Origin: CAVXUB01 sp963764805
Lineage (GTDB): Bacteria; Actinomycetota; Acidimicrobiia; Acidimicrobiales; Bog-793
Direction of reading: 5' to 3'
Assembly (NCBI GenBank): GCA_963764805.1
Contig: CAVXUB010000006.1
Coordinates: forward strand, 401,292-465,291
DNA: 64,000 nt
The translations under genes and the position numbers were made by a program. Under the pieces are notes generated by a model. It searched no databases and had not been told where the DNA came from. It saw nothing but the letters and a program-made list of their open reading frames with translations. Each line of letters begins with the position of its first letter. The stretch's first letter is position 1. Shown here piece by piece: positions 45,701 through 54,808 of this stretch.

Positions 45701-46038
45701 GGATCGTCTTCGTAACCATCGAGGACGAGTTCGGTGTCGCCAACCTGGTCGTCTACACCGATATCGGAAGCCGCTACCGAGCCGCCTTGATCGGGGCGCG
45801 GCTGCTGGTTGCCGAGGGCAAGGTCGAGCGGGAGACCGAGCATGCGGAAGTGCCGGTCACGCATCTGATCTGCCGACGACTTGTCGATCGCAGCGATCTG
45901 CTGCAGACGCTCACCGAGTCCGAGCACAAAGTTTCCTGGAGCGACACAACGCTGGGACGGGCTGACGAAGTGCGACGACCAGATCCTGGTTCGGCACGCC
46001 AGAAGGTCGCGCTTCCACCCAGCCGGGATTTCCGATAG
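42742..46038 (+). CDS. dnaE2: Error-prone DNA polymerase DnaE2, many frameshifts
   Basis: Translesion C-family polymerase of the mutasome. Restored from GTG 42742: FLELGARSNFSLLDGASHPAEL, GRGSAANSTICYVLGITAVDP, catalytic EPPDIDVDFEHERREEVIQ and RSAIREVGKALG, KDDVDALKLLKVDILALGML, FQVESRAQMAMLPRL, EQAMRVAIVAADF, then the C-terminal KARQAGNGSPYGSLEEVA, GIVLMRQRPGTAKGIVFVTIEDEFGVANLVVY (OB fold) and a terminal SRDFR. At least ten one-base shifts lie between these blocks (for example near 42752, 42945, 43460, 43570, 44545, 44670, 44960 and 45605). The span gives about 1,098 codons, as expected. A separate gene at 45607 is only its C-terminus. Confidence 0.88.
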
Positions 46039-46176
46039 TCGCATGCAACTCACCGGTCGCGCTGCCAGGAACAGTTGCGCGCTTGGCGTCCGCCATCGAT
46101 GCAAACTCCTCAGGGTCGACCCAGCCACTTCATCGTCGAAACCCGAGCCTGTGCCGGAAAGCGGACATAGCGTCCG

Positions 46177-46751
46177 TCACTTGGAGACAGCCGTTCGTCC
46201 GGCCAGGGATGTCGTAAAATCTTGCCCAGCCGCACATTGCGGCGATGGCATTTTTGATGCCAACCACCGTTCGATTTCCGGAAAGAAATACCTTCCACGC
46301 CGCCACCGCTCGAAGTGGTCCTGAACAGACGGTTTTCTGAAATACTCGCTGGCCCACACGTCCCAAAACTCCCATTTGTCTATTCCAGCCAGCCGATCGG
46401 CTGATGCAAATGCCTCTTTCAGGGAGAATGCGCGTGCGAACAAATTGAAAAGAAGGTCGTATGCGGGAACGCGACGAGATGAATCAAGGCTACCAGCTGC
46501 AAAGGATCGGTCTGGCTCACTTGCCTCCAATCCTAACTCGGGATGAGCAAGTTGAACGTCCAAAAACTTGTGCCAGTCCCGTATTAAAAGATTATAATTT
46601 TCTCGATCAGTAGCGCGTCGTTGCTCGCGAGCGGCCACGGCTGCCTTCTCCGCGTCTGACATGCGGGTAAACCAATAGCCGCGTAAACACCAATCAAGGT
46701 GGCCAAAACGCTGCCGATCCAGACGAGCACGCTAGAGAGATGATCTTCCAC
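46177..46751 (-). CDS. Single-helix membrane-anchored protein, unknown; one frameshift
   Basis: GTG 46751 behind GGAGGGAGCC starts EDHLSSVLVWIGSVLATLIGVYAAIG, one N-terminal membrane helix. A shift near 46675 leads to SDAEKAAVAAREQRRATDRENYNLLIRDWHKFLDVQLAHPEL. A helical cytoplasmic domain follows: YDLLFNLFARAFSLKEAFASADRL, WEFWDVWASEYFRKPSVQDHFERWRRGRYFFPEIERW. It has about 190 residues. I recognise no family. The tryptophan-rich C-terminal part resembles small stress or phage-linked membrane proteins in layout only. Confidence 0.55.
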
Positions 46752-47278
46752 GGCTCCCTCCTCTATAAATCGTAAGTGCACACATTACGATCCTAAAGCA
46801 GCTCCACCGGGCGCTGGAAGCGAGCGAGGCGCCGCTGGGGCGGGATGCGGCGGATTGCAATCCTTGGGCCCGGTCAGGCATTGTCGCGATAGGTGAGCAG
46901 CGCAGCACTGTGCGCGAGCATTGTGGGCATGTCCCGAACGCGCTCTCCCAGAACTCAACCTGTTGCGCCCTGATCAAAACTGCCGCGAAGGTGCTGACAG
47001 GTTGGAGCCGCTGTGCGGCATGACGTTCAGCCTCCCGTATGCCCTCGATGAGCAGCTGGAGCTGGGCGGGCTTGACTTGGTCCGTCCGGTCAGGACTGAT
47101 CTGCTCGCCCGTGCAGGCGGTATGGGAAGGTCTCGGAGGATCCTCCGGCTCAATCTGCACGATCCGGCACCGCTCCGATTTGCGGGCTTCAAGCTAGACC
47201 AGGATGGAGGACTATTCTATTTGCTGGACTAGGAAAGACTGATCGCTTTCACGACCTCAGGTTGAGGACTCCCCGTCC
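46752..47278. other. Intergenic stretch with one doubtful short frame
   Basis: A 103-codon plus-strand frame at 46921-47232 ends PLRFAGFKLDQDGGLFYLLD, vaguely like the start of an OmpR-type winged helix, but has no ribosome site or family support. The minus strand is equally inconclusive. I see no certain gene. Confidence 0.4.
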
Positions 47279-47782
47279 GTGCGCAACTTCATGGTCAAGA
47301 CAAGGCCCTTGCTGCTGCTGATGGTCTTCGCAACGCTTGCTCTTGGCGAGCTTGCAATGCTCCGTCCGAGCTTGGACGAGACGCCTATACCGGAGCGCCC
47401 ACGAGCCGAATACCTTCCGCATGTGATCGAGGCGGGAAAAGCTTACGCCGACATCGCTAGTGTGCTGACAACTTTGAGCACCGGTCTATTCGTCATCGTG
47501 GCGCTCGCTGTCCCTCGTTGGGCGCGCCGTAACTTTCGGCCTTCACCTTCCGAGGGCGTGGTGCTGGCAATCTTCGGGCTCAGCATCATCGGCGGATTTT
47601 ATTTTTCCATGCAGGCAAAACTATATGCGGCACGAGGAATCCTCCTTCATCAACTCGATAATGGGGCGATCGAACATCTTCTCGGGATGCAGGCTTGGTG
47701 CAGCCTCCTAGCTGGCCTGTGCGCCGTCTCTTTGGCTGGAGAGGTGTTTCTGGGCCTTACGAGGGGGGCTGGTGAGAACTGA
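47279..47782 (+). CDS. Four-helix membrane protein of unknown function
   Basis: 167 residues from GTG 47279, or 163 from ATG 47291. Four hydrophobic segments: LLLLMVFATLALGELAML, VLTTLSTGLFVIVALAVP, GVVLAIFGLSIIGGFYFSM and LLAGLCAVSLAGEVFLGL. Basic loops follow the first two. The stop lies 11 bases inside the next lipoprotein gene, so the pair is probably co-transcribed. Family not recognised. Confidence 0.6.
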   Translation: MRNFMVKTRPLLLLMVFATLALGELAMLRPSLDETPIPERPRAEYLPHVIEAGKAYADIASVLTTLSTGLFVIVALAVPRWARRNFRPSPSEGVVLAIFGLSIIGGFYFSMQAKLYAARGILLHQLDNGAIEHLLGMQAWCSLLAGLCAVSLAGEVFLGLTRGAGEN

Positions 47783-48527
47783 CGCTACACAGGTCGGAAT
47801 GGATTTCCCCAGATCGATGCTAGCGCTTGCCGTGCTGGTCATAGCCGCAGGCTGCACTGCGAGCCCACAAACAAACGTGCTTCCGCCGGTGGATCCCGGT
47901 CTTCTGAGCCTTCTCGGCGGATCGACAACGACTAGCGTGATAGGTCTCTCCCCCGGGGGGATCGCCATCGTCGATCCTGCTCATGAGTCCGACGTCCACC
48001 CCGTCCCGGACTCCCAGATTGCGGCTGACATCGACCCGAAGGTGTCATTTGAAAAAATCTACGAGAACCTCTTTACCCTCGAACACGGGTCCAACGAATT
48101 GTGGTCTCCGAGCCAAAATGCGGATACCACTGCGGGAACGACATCATCAGAGCGGGCGCCGAACCAGGGAGTAGTGTCACCCTCCGGTGTTACCAAGGTG
48201 CGAGCGAGCTTTGAGGATCTGAGCCCTTTCAGCAAACCCGAAGTGAGAGCTTCCTTTCTTGCAATGCTGATGACCCCAGGAACTCGCGTAAGAGTCGAAT
48301 TTGCCTCTCAACCCGCAGGCGGCTCGATCCGATGGAAAAACGTTCCGGTCGGGGAGACGACAAAGGTCTTCTGGATTTTTCTTCCAACACTCTCAGACTA
48401 TTCGATCCAACTTTTGGGTTGGAGGCCTTGCAACGCCGCTACTGCACGGACGCTGGGATGGGAATTCTTCGATGGGCAGCCGGCGATCGTTGTCAACTGC
48501 GAGCTAGTGAAGCTTCCGGCTGGCTGA
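47772..48527 (+). CDS. Lipoprotein of unknown function
   Basis: 251 residues from GTG 47772 or ATG 47799. Signal DFPRSMLALAVLVIAAGCTA ends in a lipobox. The mature protein has a Pro-rich start, an acidic middle (IAADIDPKVSFEKIYENLF) and a beta-rich end (TRVRVEFASQPAGGSIRWKNV, YSIQLLGWRP). No enzymatic motif is seen. It overlaps the upstream membrane-protein gene and may act with it in the envelope. Confidence 0.6.
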   Translation: MRTDATQVGMDFPRSMLALAVLVIAAGCTASPQTNVLPPVDPGLLSLLGGSTTTSVIGLSPGGIAIVDPAHESDVHPVPDSQIAADIDPKVSFEKIYENLFTLEHGSNELWSPSQNADTTAGTTSSERAPNQGVVSPSGVTKVRASFEDLSPFSKPEVRASFLAMLMTPGTRVRVEFASQPAGGSIRWKNVPVGETTKVFWIFLPTLSDYSIQLLGWRPCNAATARTLGWEFFDGQPAIVVNCELVKLPAG

Positions 48528-48809
48528 TCTTGCAAACTGGACTGTAGAGGACGCGGCACGCTGCTTCGCTCTCGCCATGACCCTCGCACGAAGCACCTTG
48601 AGAGCAGCCGCGAGTTTCCAGTCGGGATTGCCGTCGATGTTGAACGGTAGCCGCAGACAACGGTTCTCGAAGACGGCCATGTCGATGCACCACGAACACG
48701 CAGTCTCCACCCAACGGACCAGCGTGGTGGCTATCCATTCGATGAGCTTGGCTTCGCCAGGTTTGGTGAACGCGAGGCCGCCATCCAAACCCATCTCAGC
48801 CTGATGCAC
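48504..48809 (-). CDS. Hypothetical protein
   Basis: 101 codons. EWIATTLVRWVETACSWCIDMAVFENRCLRLPFNIDGNPDWKLAAALKVLRARVMARA reads like a folded helical protein with several Trp and Cys. There is no ribosome site of note and the family is unknown. Its 3' end overlaps the lipoprotein gene on the other strand by 24 bases. Confidence 0.35.
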   Translation of the reverse strand: MHQAEMGLDGGLAFTKPGEAKLIEWIATTLVRWVETACSWCIDMAVFENRCLRLPFNIDGNPDWKLAAALKVLRARVMARAKQRAASSTVQFARSASRKLH

Positions 48810-49126
48810 ACCTCAGTGACCAGATGGCACCCGAACAACCTCCGTAGTTGGAGCCCGAGGCGTCATTCCGGTAGCGGTTCCGCAGGCGCTTCTTGATCTT
48901 TGATTTGCCGGGAGCGCTCCCGCGAGTGCTCGCTGCGGTGCGATTCCGACGTGGAGAAGTGACAGGCCGTCGTGATGCTGGCAGAGCCGGTCGGGTCGAT
49001 GAGGCCGGGGAACTCGCGGAAATACCAGCCGTAGGGCGGAGTCGGCACTCGGGCGCGGCATGATATCTGCGGCGGAGTAGAGCCGCGGTGGACGAAGGAG
49101 CCCGCTTGCCGGGTCCTCAGGTCCGC
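48810..49126. other. Gene-free stretch
   Basis: A short minus-strand frame (YGWYFREFPGLIDPTGSASI...) looks protein-like but has no start, ribosome site or known relatives, so it may be a remnant. Nothing else is supported. Confidence 0.4.
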
Positions 49127-49540
49127 TCACGGGTGCACGCAGTTTCGGACCGCGTAGGCGCATTCCTCGCCCCGCGTCATCAGGCCGCCCGTATTGCCCG
49201 AGTAGTTCACCTGCTGGACGGTCCCGTTGCTGAACACGACATTCACAGTGCAGTAGCGTTGGCGGGCGATCCCGAGTGCGAATGCGTGTGAGCCGTTGGC
49301 GTTCGCTACTCCCGTGGCGGTGCTCCCGCCGCCGGACCCGTAGGACCAGACCGTCGTGTTGCCGGAGGTCATCTGGTTCGACGGCGCGCCCATGCACGCG
49401 AGGACAGCCGCCTAAGTCATGCCGATCATTTCCTTACGGGCCGCTGCGGCGGTCTCAGAGCGCTCGATTGAGCACGAGCCAAGGAGGAGCATGGGGGCGA
49501 GCCAGGCGAGAGCAGATCGTCGCGTCATTTGGGTCGGCAT
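49127..49540 (-). pseudogene. Small outer-membrane-type lipoprotein interrupted by an in-frame amber codon
   Basis: From ATG 49540: TRRSALAWLAPMLLLGSCSIE is a signal with lipobox. The frame then meets TAG at 49412-49414 and continues in the same frame with AAVLACMGAPSNQMTSGNTTVWSYGSG, RYCTVNVVFSNGTVQQVNYSG. The two parts match one small lipoprotein of the kind common in alphaproteobacteria (GxPxxxxxxG...W.Y...C..xxxFxxG pattern). A single base change, for example AAG to TAG, explains the break; no shift is needed. Joined length is 137 residues. Confidence 0.6.
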
Positions 49541-50680
49541 GCAGTCGGAACCGACATGATTGTCGCGCGAGCGATCTGGGGAGACAAGGGGCTCCGATCG
49601 AACACAACTCTCGTTGTCGTTTGGGGATGATCCGGTGCGCCCGGAAAACCGGAGAAGCCGCTCCGTGCGCGGGGCCGACCCGAACCGGGCCCCGAGCTTC
49701 GGAGCAGGCATGCTGTGGCGAGGCTGCTGACGCCAACCACCGCCAGCGCCACCATCACTGCCGCTCGGTCCGACGCGCACTCTCGCATGGCGAGATAGAC
49801 CGTCCCAAGCACGGCCACGCCGACACCGTTGGCGATCTGCTGGGTCGTTGCCAGGATGCCGCTGCCTGCGCCGGCATGCTCCGGTCGCACCGCGGCCAGC
49901 ACGACGCCGAAAAGCGGCGCCATCACGCGCCCCTGCCCATATCCGTAAAGAGCGAGCGGCAAAGCGAGAGCCGTCATCGGCGGTCTCACGATCGCCGCGA
50001 CCGAAGCGAGGAATACCCCGATGCCTGCCGCCATCAGGAGCGCGCCACGCGCAAGCGCGGTGCCGCCATCCCGCGCCACAGCCGCCGCCCCTTGGCGCGA
50101 ACCCAGGATGAAGGCCGCGATCAATGGCAGCATTGCGAGCCCGGCCCGGAATGGCGTCATCCCAAGCCCATCCTGAAGGAACAGCGTCACTACCAGATAG
50201 AATGAGAGATTGCCCGCGAACAGCAGTGCTGTGGCCGCAAGTCGGCGCCGAAAACCGGCCTGCGTCAGCAGCGTGAGATCGACCAATGGTGCGTCGCCCC
50301 GCGCCTGCACAATCCTCTGGACGCGCATGAATCCGAGCGTCAGCAGGATTCCGACAATCTCGATGCCGGCGAGAAGCAACGGCCCCCCGAGCTCCCGCGC
50401 TGCGAGGATCGGCACGATCAAGCACACCAACCCGAGGAAAAGGAGCGTCGCCCCCGGAACATCGAGCCGCGCCCCGCCGGATACCCTGGCATCCGGCAGC
50501 AATCGAGGTCTGGCCGCCACGGGTTGGCATTGACCGCGACCGCCACGCCATGCTCCGCGCACCCCGTAGCACGGCCGCGACGTCGAGCCCGTATCCGCGA
50601 CGTCGGAGCAGCTGCCGTCCGGCCATGTGGCCGAGAATGGTCGTGAATGGGTTCGCGACGGCGCGCGGGATGCGCCGCAT
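49525..50680 (-). pseudogene. MFS drug-efflux pump, DHA2 (EmrB/QacA) family, N-terminal half missing
   Basis: The preserved part spans helices about 7-14: LDVPGATLLFLGLVCLIVPILAA, ARGDAPLVDLTLLTQAGFRRRLAATALLFAGNLSFYLVVTLFLQDGLG, and FGVVLAAVRPEHAGAGSGILATTQQIANGVGVAVLGTVYLA, which is the late conserved block of the DHA2 family. Upstream, broken pieces (VAAVLRGARSMAWRS) hint at the middle of the protein. There is no start or helices 1-5. The C-terminal 50 residues run over the lipoprotein gene start and are probably beyond the true stop. Confidence 0.65.
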
Positions 50681-50851
50681 CTACGCCGCCTCGTCGAGCT
50701 GAAACGTCAATGCGTCATCACGAGGTCACCCAGCGTAAGAAACGTGCCGCCGTGCCGCGCCACGATCGAGCCAGTCCGGTGTGTTTCCGATAGGGCTCGG
50801 GATCGTCGATGCTCATGGTGCGGACGAAGCAGGTGGCTATAGGTTTCTCCC

Positions 50852-52090
50852 TTAGCTCCGCCGGGCCTGCATGGTCTCAAGTGCCCACACAAGGCGTTTG
50901 ACGCCTTCCGTAAGCCGAGCCTCATCATTCAGCGTGAAGTTGATGCGGAGGGCGCGTTTGTAGAGGCCGGTGGGGTCGAACACACTGCTGGGCGAGATGC
51001 ACACGCCGGCAGCCATGGCATGAACCAGCAACTGGTCCGTGTCGAGCCGTGGATCGCGCGCGACGGCCCAGACGAACATGCCGCCTACCGGAACCTCCCA
51101 ATCCAGCCACGGGTGCAGGTGCTCACCCATGGCAGCGCAGAGCGCATCGCGGCGGCGCCGATATACGGCGAGCATCATCGGCTGTATCTGCTCGATGAGC
51201 CCACTCTCAAGCGCCTTCTGGGCGATGCGCTGGGTGACACCGCTCGTGCACATGTCCGAGCCGAGTTTCGCCATCGTCAGCGCCTCGATCATCTCGGGCG
51301 CGGCAATGACCCAACCGATGCGGAGCCCGGGGGCAATCTCCTTGGACAGTGTGCCCATATAGACGACGGGGCCAGCATAGCTTTCGCTTGGGCGTGCTCG
51401 CGCCGACAGCTCGATCATCCGGCTGACCGGCTCGCCGTCATAATGCAGCGTTCCGTAGGGATCATCCTCAACGAGCCACGTTCCCGTGTAATGCGCGGCG
51501 TCGAGGAGCTCCCGACGGGTGTCGATGTCGATCAGCTTGCCTGTCGGATTTGAGAAATTCGGAACCGTGTATGCGAACTGAGCCCCTTCCAGAGCTGCGA
51601 CCGCATCGAACGTCGGAGCGTCGAGCACGAGATTGCGATAGCTGGGAGACCGCGATCGCCAAAGGTCGATCGCTCCGAGATAAGTCGGGAACTGCCCCGC
51701 AACCAGGCTGCCTTCCTCGAGGAGCACTTTCCCGATGACGTCGAGACCCTGCATGCCGCTAGAGGTGATCAGGATGTTCGCCCTGGTAAGCGGCAAGGCG
51801 GCCGAACTGAATCGGCGCGCGATTGCATCCCTCAGGTCCGGTAGTCCCTCGCCGGGGCCGTATCCAAGAGCGTCATCCGGGTAGCGTCGGATGATCTCCT
51901 GCGCAATCCCCGCGAGCTCATCAACTGGGTAGATCGTGGGTTCCGGCAATCCGCCCGCCATGTTGATGAGGCCAGGTTTGCTGCCCGCCGCAAGGAAGGT
52001 CCGGGTTATGTCGTTTGTAGTGCCGAGCCATCGGGCAAACGCCGGGCGACGCCCAACCGCGACAAGCTTCGACTTAGGATCCGCGTCCAT
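50852..52090 (-). CDS. PLP-dependent class I aminotransferase (LysN/2-aminoadipate type)
   Basis: 412 residues from ATG 52090 (MDADPKSKLVAVG) behind CGGGAG. Fold-type I aminotransferase: FLAAGSKPGLINMAGGLPEP, LGYGPGEGLPDLRDAIA, ILITSSGMQGLDVIGKVL, FAYTVPNFSNPTGKLIDIDTR, WLVEDDPYGTLHYDG and the Schiff-base Lys in YMGTLSKEIAPGLRIGWV. The C-terminal LRINFTLNDEARLTEGVKRL holds the carboxylate-binding Arg. Relatives transaminate 2-aminoadipate or aromatic amino acids. The frame extends upstream without support. The gene is intact, unlike most neighbours, and stands alone. Confidence 0.85.
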   Translation of the reverse strand: MDADPKSKLVAVGRRPAFARWLGTTNDITRTFLAAGSKPGLINMAGGLPEPTIYPVDELAGIAQEIIRRYPDDALGYGPGEGLPDLRDAIARRFSSAALPLTRANILITSSGMQGLDVIGKVLLEEGSLVAGQFPTYLGAIDLWRSRSPSYRNLVLDAPTFDAVAALEGAQFAYTVPNFSNPTGKLIDIDTRRELLDAAHYTGTWLVEDDPYGTLHYDGEPVSRMIELSARARPSESYAGPVVYMGTLSKEIAPGLRIGWVIAAPEMIEALTMAKLGSDMCTSGVTQRIAQKALESGLIEQIQPMMLAVYRRRRDALCAAMGEHLHPWLDWEVPVGGMFVWAVARDPRLDTDQLLVHAMAAGVCISPSSVFDPTGLYKRALRINFTLNDEARLTEGVKRLVWALETMQARRS

Positions 52091-52434
52091 GTGGGAACTC
52101 CCGCTAATCGACGACGAGCGTAACTCGATCCGCAACCTGCGAAAAAGTCTCGGTCCCGCGCCGGCATACAGGTCGGACCGGTCGGACTGGATAGGAGCAA
52201 TCTTAGAGGACGTCTGATCACCGCCGCAAATCGATCCCGCGCGGACTTTGCGAGCCCGCGCGGTTGTGCCAGCCCGCGGCCAAACTTCGCAACGATGGCG
52301 ATAATGCGCTTGGCTCCCAGAATGAACACGTCCTGTTCTACATTGGGGGCTTGGCCGGGTCATCGATGGCGTCGGATCCACTCAACAGCCAGGCGGCAGG
52401 GATTTGCTCTCCGCCGCCGTGTCCGGCCTGCTGG
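52091..52434. other. Gene-free stretch upstream of the aminotransferase
   Basis: This is the leader side of the aminotransferase gene. No second gene, repeat or clear promoter was identified. Confidence 0.4.
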
Positions 52435-52650
52435 CTAGGAATGTGCCGCAAGCTGGACCGCGTGAGAATCGGCCGGCGGCCCCGAGGGCTCGTTGAACGC
52501 GAGCGAGCTGCCCGTGGTCGTCTGGCTCAGGGCGAAGTCGCTGGTCTGGAAGTCGCCGATGATGTGCAGCTTCCCGACCACCTGGTCATTGTCGGTCAGC
52601 GTCAGCTCGTTGTTGGCGAAGGAGACCGAGGTCAGCGGGGTATCAGGCAA
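52435..52650 (-). pseudogene. C-terminal tail of a large surface/VCBS-like protein
   Basis: 71 codons reading DTPLTSVSFANNELTLTDNDQVVGKLHIIGDFQTSDFALSQ and FNEPSGPPADSHAVQLAAHS. Asp/Asn-rich beta repeats of this type end large secreted calcium-binding or adhesin-like proteins. Only the tail is present, with no export or start region, so it is a remnant left by rearrangement. Confidence 0.4.
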
Positions 52651-52689
52651 GATTCGGCTATGTGGGCGCGAGGGTCGAATGCCGGTGCT

Positions 52690-53010
52690 CTGTCATCCGT
52701 CGATGCCTCCAGCAGATGTGCAACCATTAACTGGTCGAACCAGTCGCCTGCACGCCGGCGCCAGGATGGGGATGAGCCGCCGAGCGAATCAAACGATCCG
52801 ATTGAGAACCAGGTCGGCGTGGTTCGGGAACGGTTCTTTTCGCCGCGTGCGCGGGTCAAGAGCTATGACGAGCTCAACGTCTGGTTGCGGGACAAGTGCT
52901 TCGCCCAATGCTCGAGCACACCGTCATCTTGAAATGCACGACAAAACGATCTGGTTAGCGTTCGAGGGTGAGCGCATGGCTCTGGTGCCGCATGCCGGGC
53001 GGTCTGCCTT
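52690..53010 (+). pseudogene. IS21-family transposase (IstA) fragment
   Basis: ENQVGVVRERFFSPRARVKSYDELNVWLRDKC continues, after a frame change, with ARAHRHLEMHDKTIWLAFEGERMALVPHAGR. This is the C-terminal region of IstA, where NQVxxxRxRFFxPRxxxxSYxELNxWL is diagnostic. Neither the catalytic core nor istB is present. No terminal repeats were found. Confidence 0.65.
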
Positions 53011-53128
53011 GGCACGCTTCGCAGCCGTCATCAGGCACTGGTGCCGCTCCGCGCGGTGCGCATCAGATCCAAGGATCGGAGCTTGCGCACGCGTCGGAGC
53101 CGGCGGGATCGGGGTGAACAAGGTTATT

Positions 53129-53755
53129 TCATTCTAGGACTTCGACTTGCCCCGGGGCACCTTGCCGGCCCCACTCTGTGGGCCGCCCTATGTGACGCGC
53201 ACGTCGACTATCTCGCACTCGTCGGGGTCCACGCTGTGCGGGCATAACCCGGCGGGAACGACCGCCATTGGGCGCGACCCGGCCGCCGCGACAATGACAA
53301 GACCCTGCCAACCAGCGATCAAAACAAAGCTCTGCCGTGTCCGCGACATCCGACGGATACCCGGGATCTTCGGAGACGGTCGAGGCCTCGTCTCGAACGT
53401 GTGCAAGGTCCAGCGTCATCCTGATGAAACCGACGCGCTCGAACAATTCGTCGAGCTGCGGATCACGGGGGATCGCTCCAGAGACGATCTCAACCATCTC
53501 AAGGAGATGTTGCCTGAGCTCCTCGAAGCTATCAAAGATGAAGTCCTTCATTCTTGAGACCGCGAGATCCTCCAGATCCACACGCTCACGAACAGAGCAG
53601 GCGTCGCCCGACCCTTCGCTCCCAACGTCGTTCCAGCCATACATCATCACCTTCCTCCATTGCTTCGATAGTGACTCTGTAATCAGCAGCTCGGACTCTC
53701 GCAACGCGAGCTCGTAAAAATCGCCAGCATTGCGACCGTGCAGCACCACGGCCAT
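53129..53755 (-). CDS. Hypothetical protein, doubtful C-terminus
   Basis: The first two thirds look coding: FYELALRESELLITESLSKQWRK, VDLEDLAVSRMKDFIFDSFEELRQHLLEMVEIVSG and RDPQLDELFERVGFIRMTLDLAHVRDEAS form an acidic helical protein. After about residue 135 the composition becomes Arg/Gly-rich and improbable, which suggests a shift near 53340. Family unknown. Confidence 0.35.
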   Translation of the reverse strand: MAVVLHGRNAGDFYELALRESELLITESLSKQWRKVMMYGWNDVGSEGSGDACSVRERVDLEDLAVSRMKDFIFDSFEELRQHLLEMVEIVSGAIPRDPQLDELFERVGFIRMTLDLAHVRDEASTVSEDPGYPSDVADTAELCFDRWLAGSCHCRGGRVAPNGGRSRRVMPAQRGPRRVRDSRRARHIGRPTEWGRQGAPGQVEVLE

Positions 53756-54808
53756 CGGTTTGCGCTGGCGACTGCCTTCTCAGCTCTCGCAGCAGTGCCT
53801 GTCAGCGTCGGTGTCCAGCCGGTTATAAGCTCCGCTTGCCATGCCTGCTGATGGTGGGGGTATGGAGATCTGGCTTGCTGGTGGCAGCTCGACAGCTGGC
53901 CCATGGGCTTCGAGGGCGTTTGCGACGGCGTTTTCCCGGGTGGGATTAAAGAGAGCAGGAACCCGGGCGCCGATTGTGTGACCAAGGGCCTGATTCCTAT
54001 TCTGGCCCCCACCTGAGCCATCGAGCAGATCGTCTCGCATGGGACCGTCTGGCGGTCCGCTTTGTGGGAACACTTTGCCGGAAGCGAACTCCCCCATGTT
54101 CCAGGCCGATCGAGCACCCTTCGCACACCGCAATGCGCCCTTCCCCCCTATTTTCACGGCAGCACTTTGATCGTCTCGGTATTTTCAGCTCCCGCCCTAA
54201 GAGCAAGCTGACGTGTGTTGCGCACAGGCTGGGACGCACTCCTACCGTGCCAATGACGGCATGCGCGACCGCTCGAGTGGAACCTTTCCATGCCTGAGCG
54301 CGGCACGGTCTCTGAACGGCCAGAATACAAGTCTGGATCAGCAGACTCGCTAATCCTAGCCGCGGGCGCTGCGCCACAATTCCGAGACGATATTTGGCAA
54401 AGCGAGGCACGATTCTTCGAATTTGCGAGTCGTATCAGCTTTCTATGGTGCCATTGTCCTGGAAAACTGATGGGGCACCAGTCGCCACGGTAGCCTTGGC
54501 TGCGCATCAAGCGCTACGCGTGGCGACTCCGTCTCACGGCCCTGGGGAGGCTCGACCTCCCCGTCGCTCGGCTGCCGTGAGCACGCAACATAAACGCGCT
54601 GACACAGCCAAGGCTGGGGCGTGGCCCAGAGCGGCCGAGCAGTGTGACCGGCATGACAATGCACGGGTCCACCATGCAGGTGAGGCAACGTTGTTGGCCT
54701 CTGCACTCGGGCCCAGGGCACAAATCGCTGGTCATCTCTGCGCCTCGTGCGCTGGCGACCTTCGCATTGACGACCGCCAGCGCACGTCTCCTCCGCGTGA
54801 GGCCCCAT
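53756..54808. other. About 1 kb without a supported gene
   Basis: Several overlapping frames exist on both strands, but none combines a start signal with family-like content. The stretch lies between a doubtful gene and the Rep-like gene and may hold decayed plasmid or prophage sequence. Confidence 0.45.

Noticed and set aside
45607..46038. Separate OB-fold gene after dnaE2
   Set aside because: Its content is the normal C-terminal OB domain of DnaE2, cut off by a shift near 45605.
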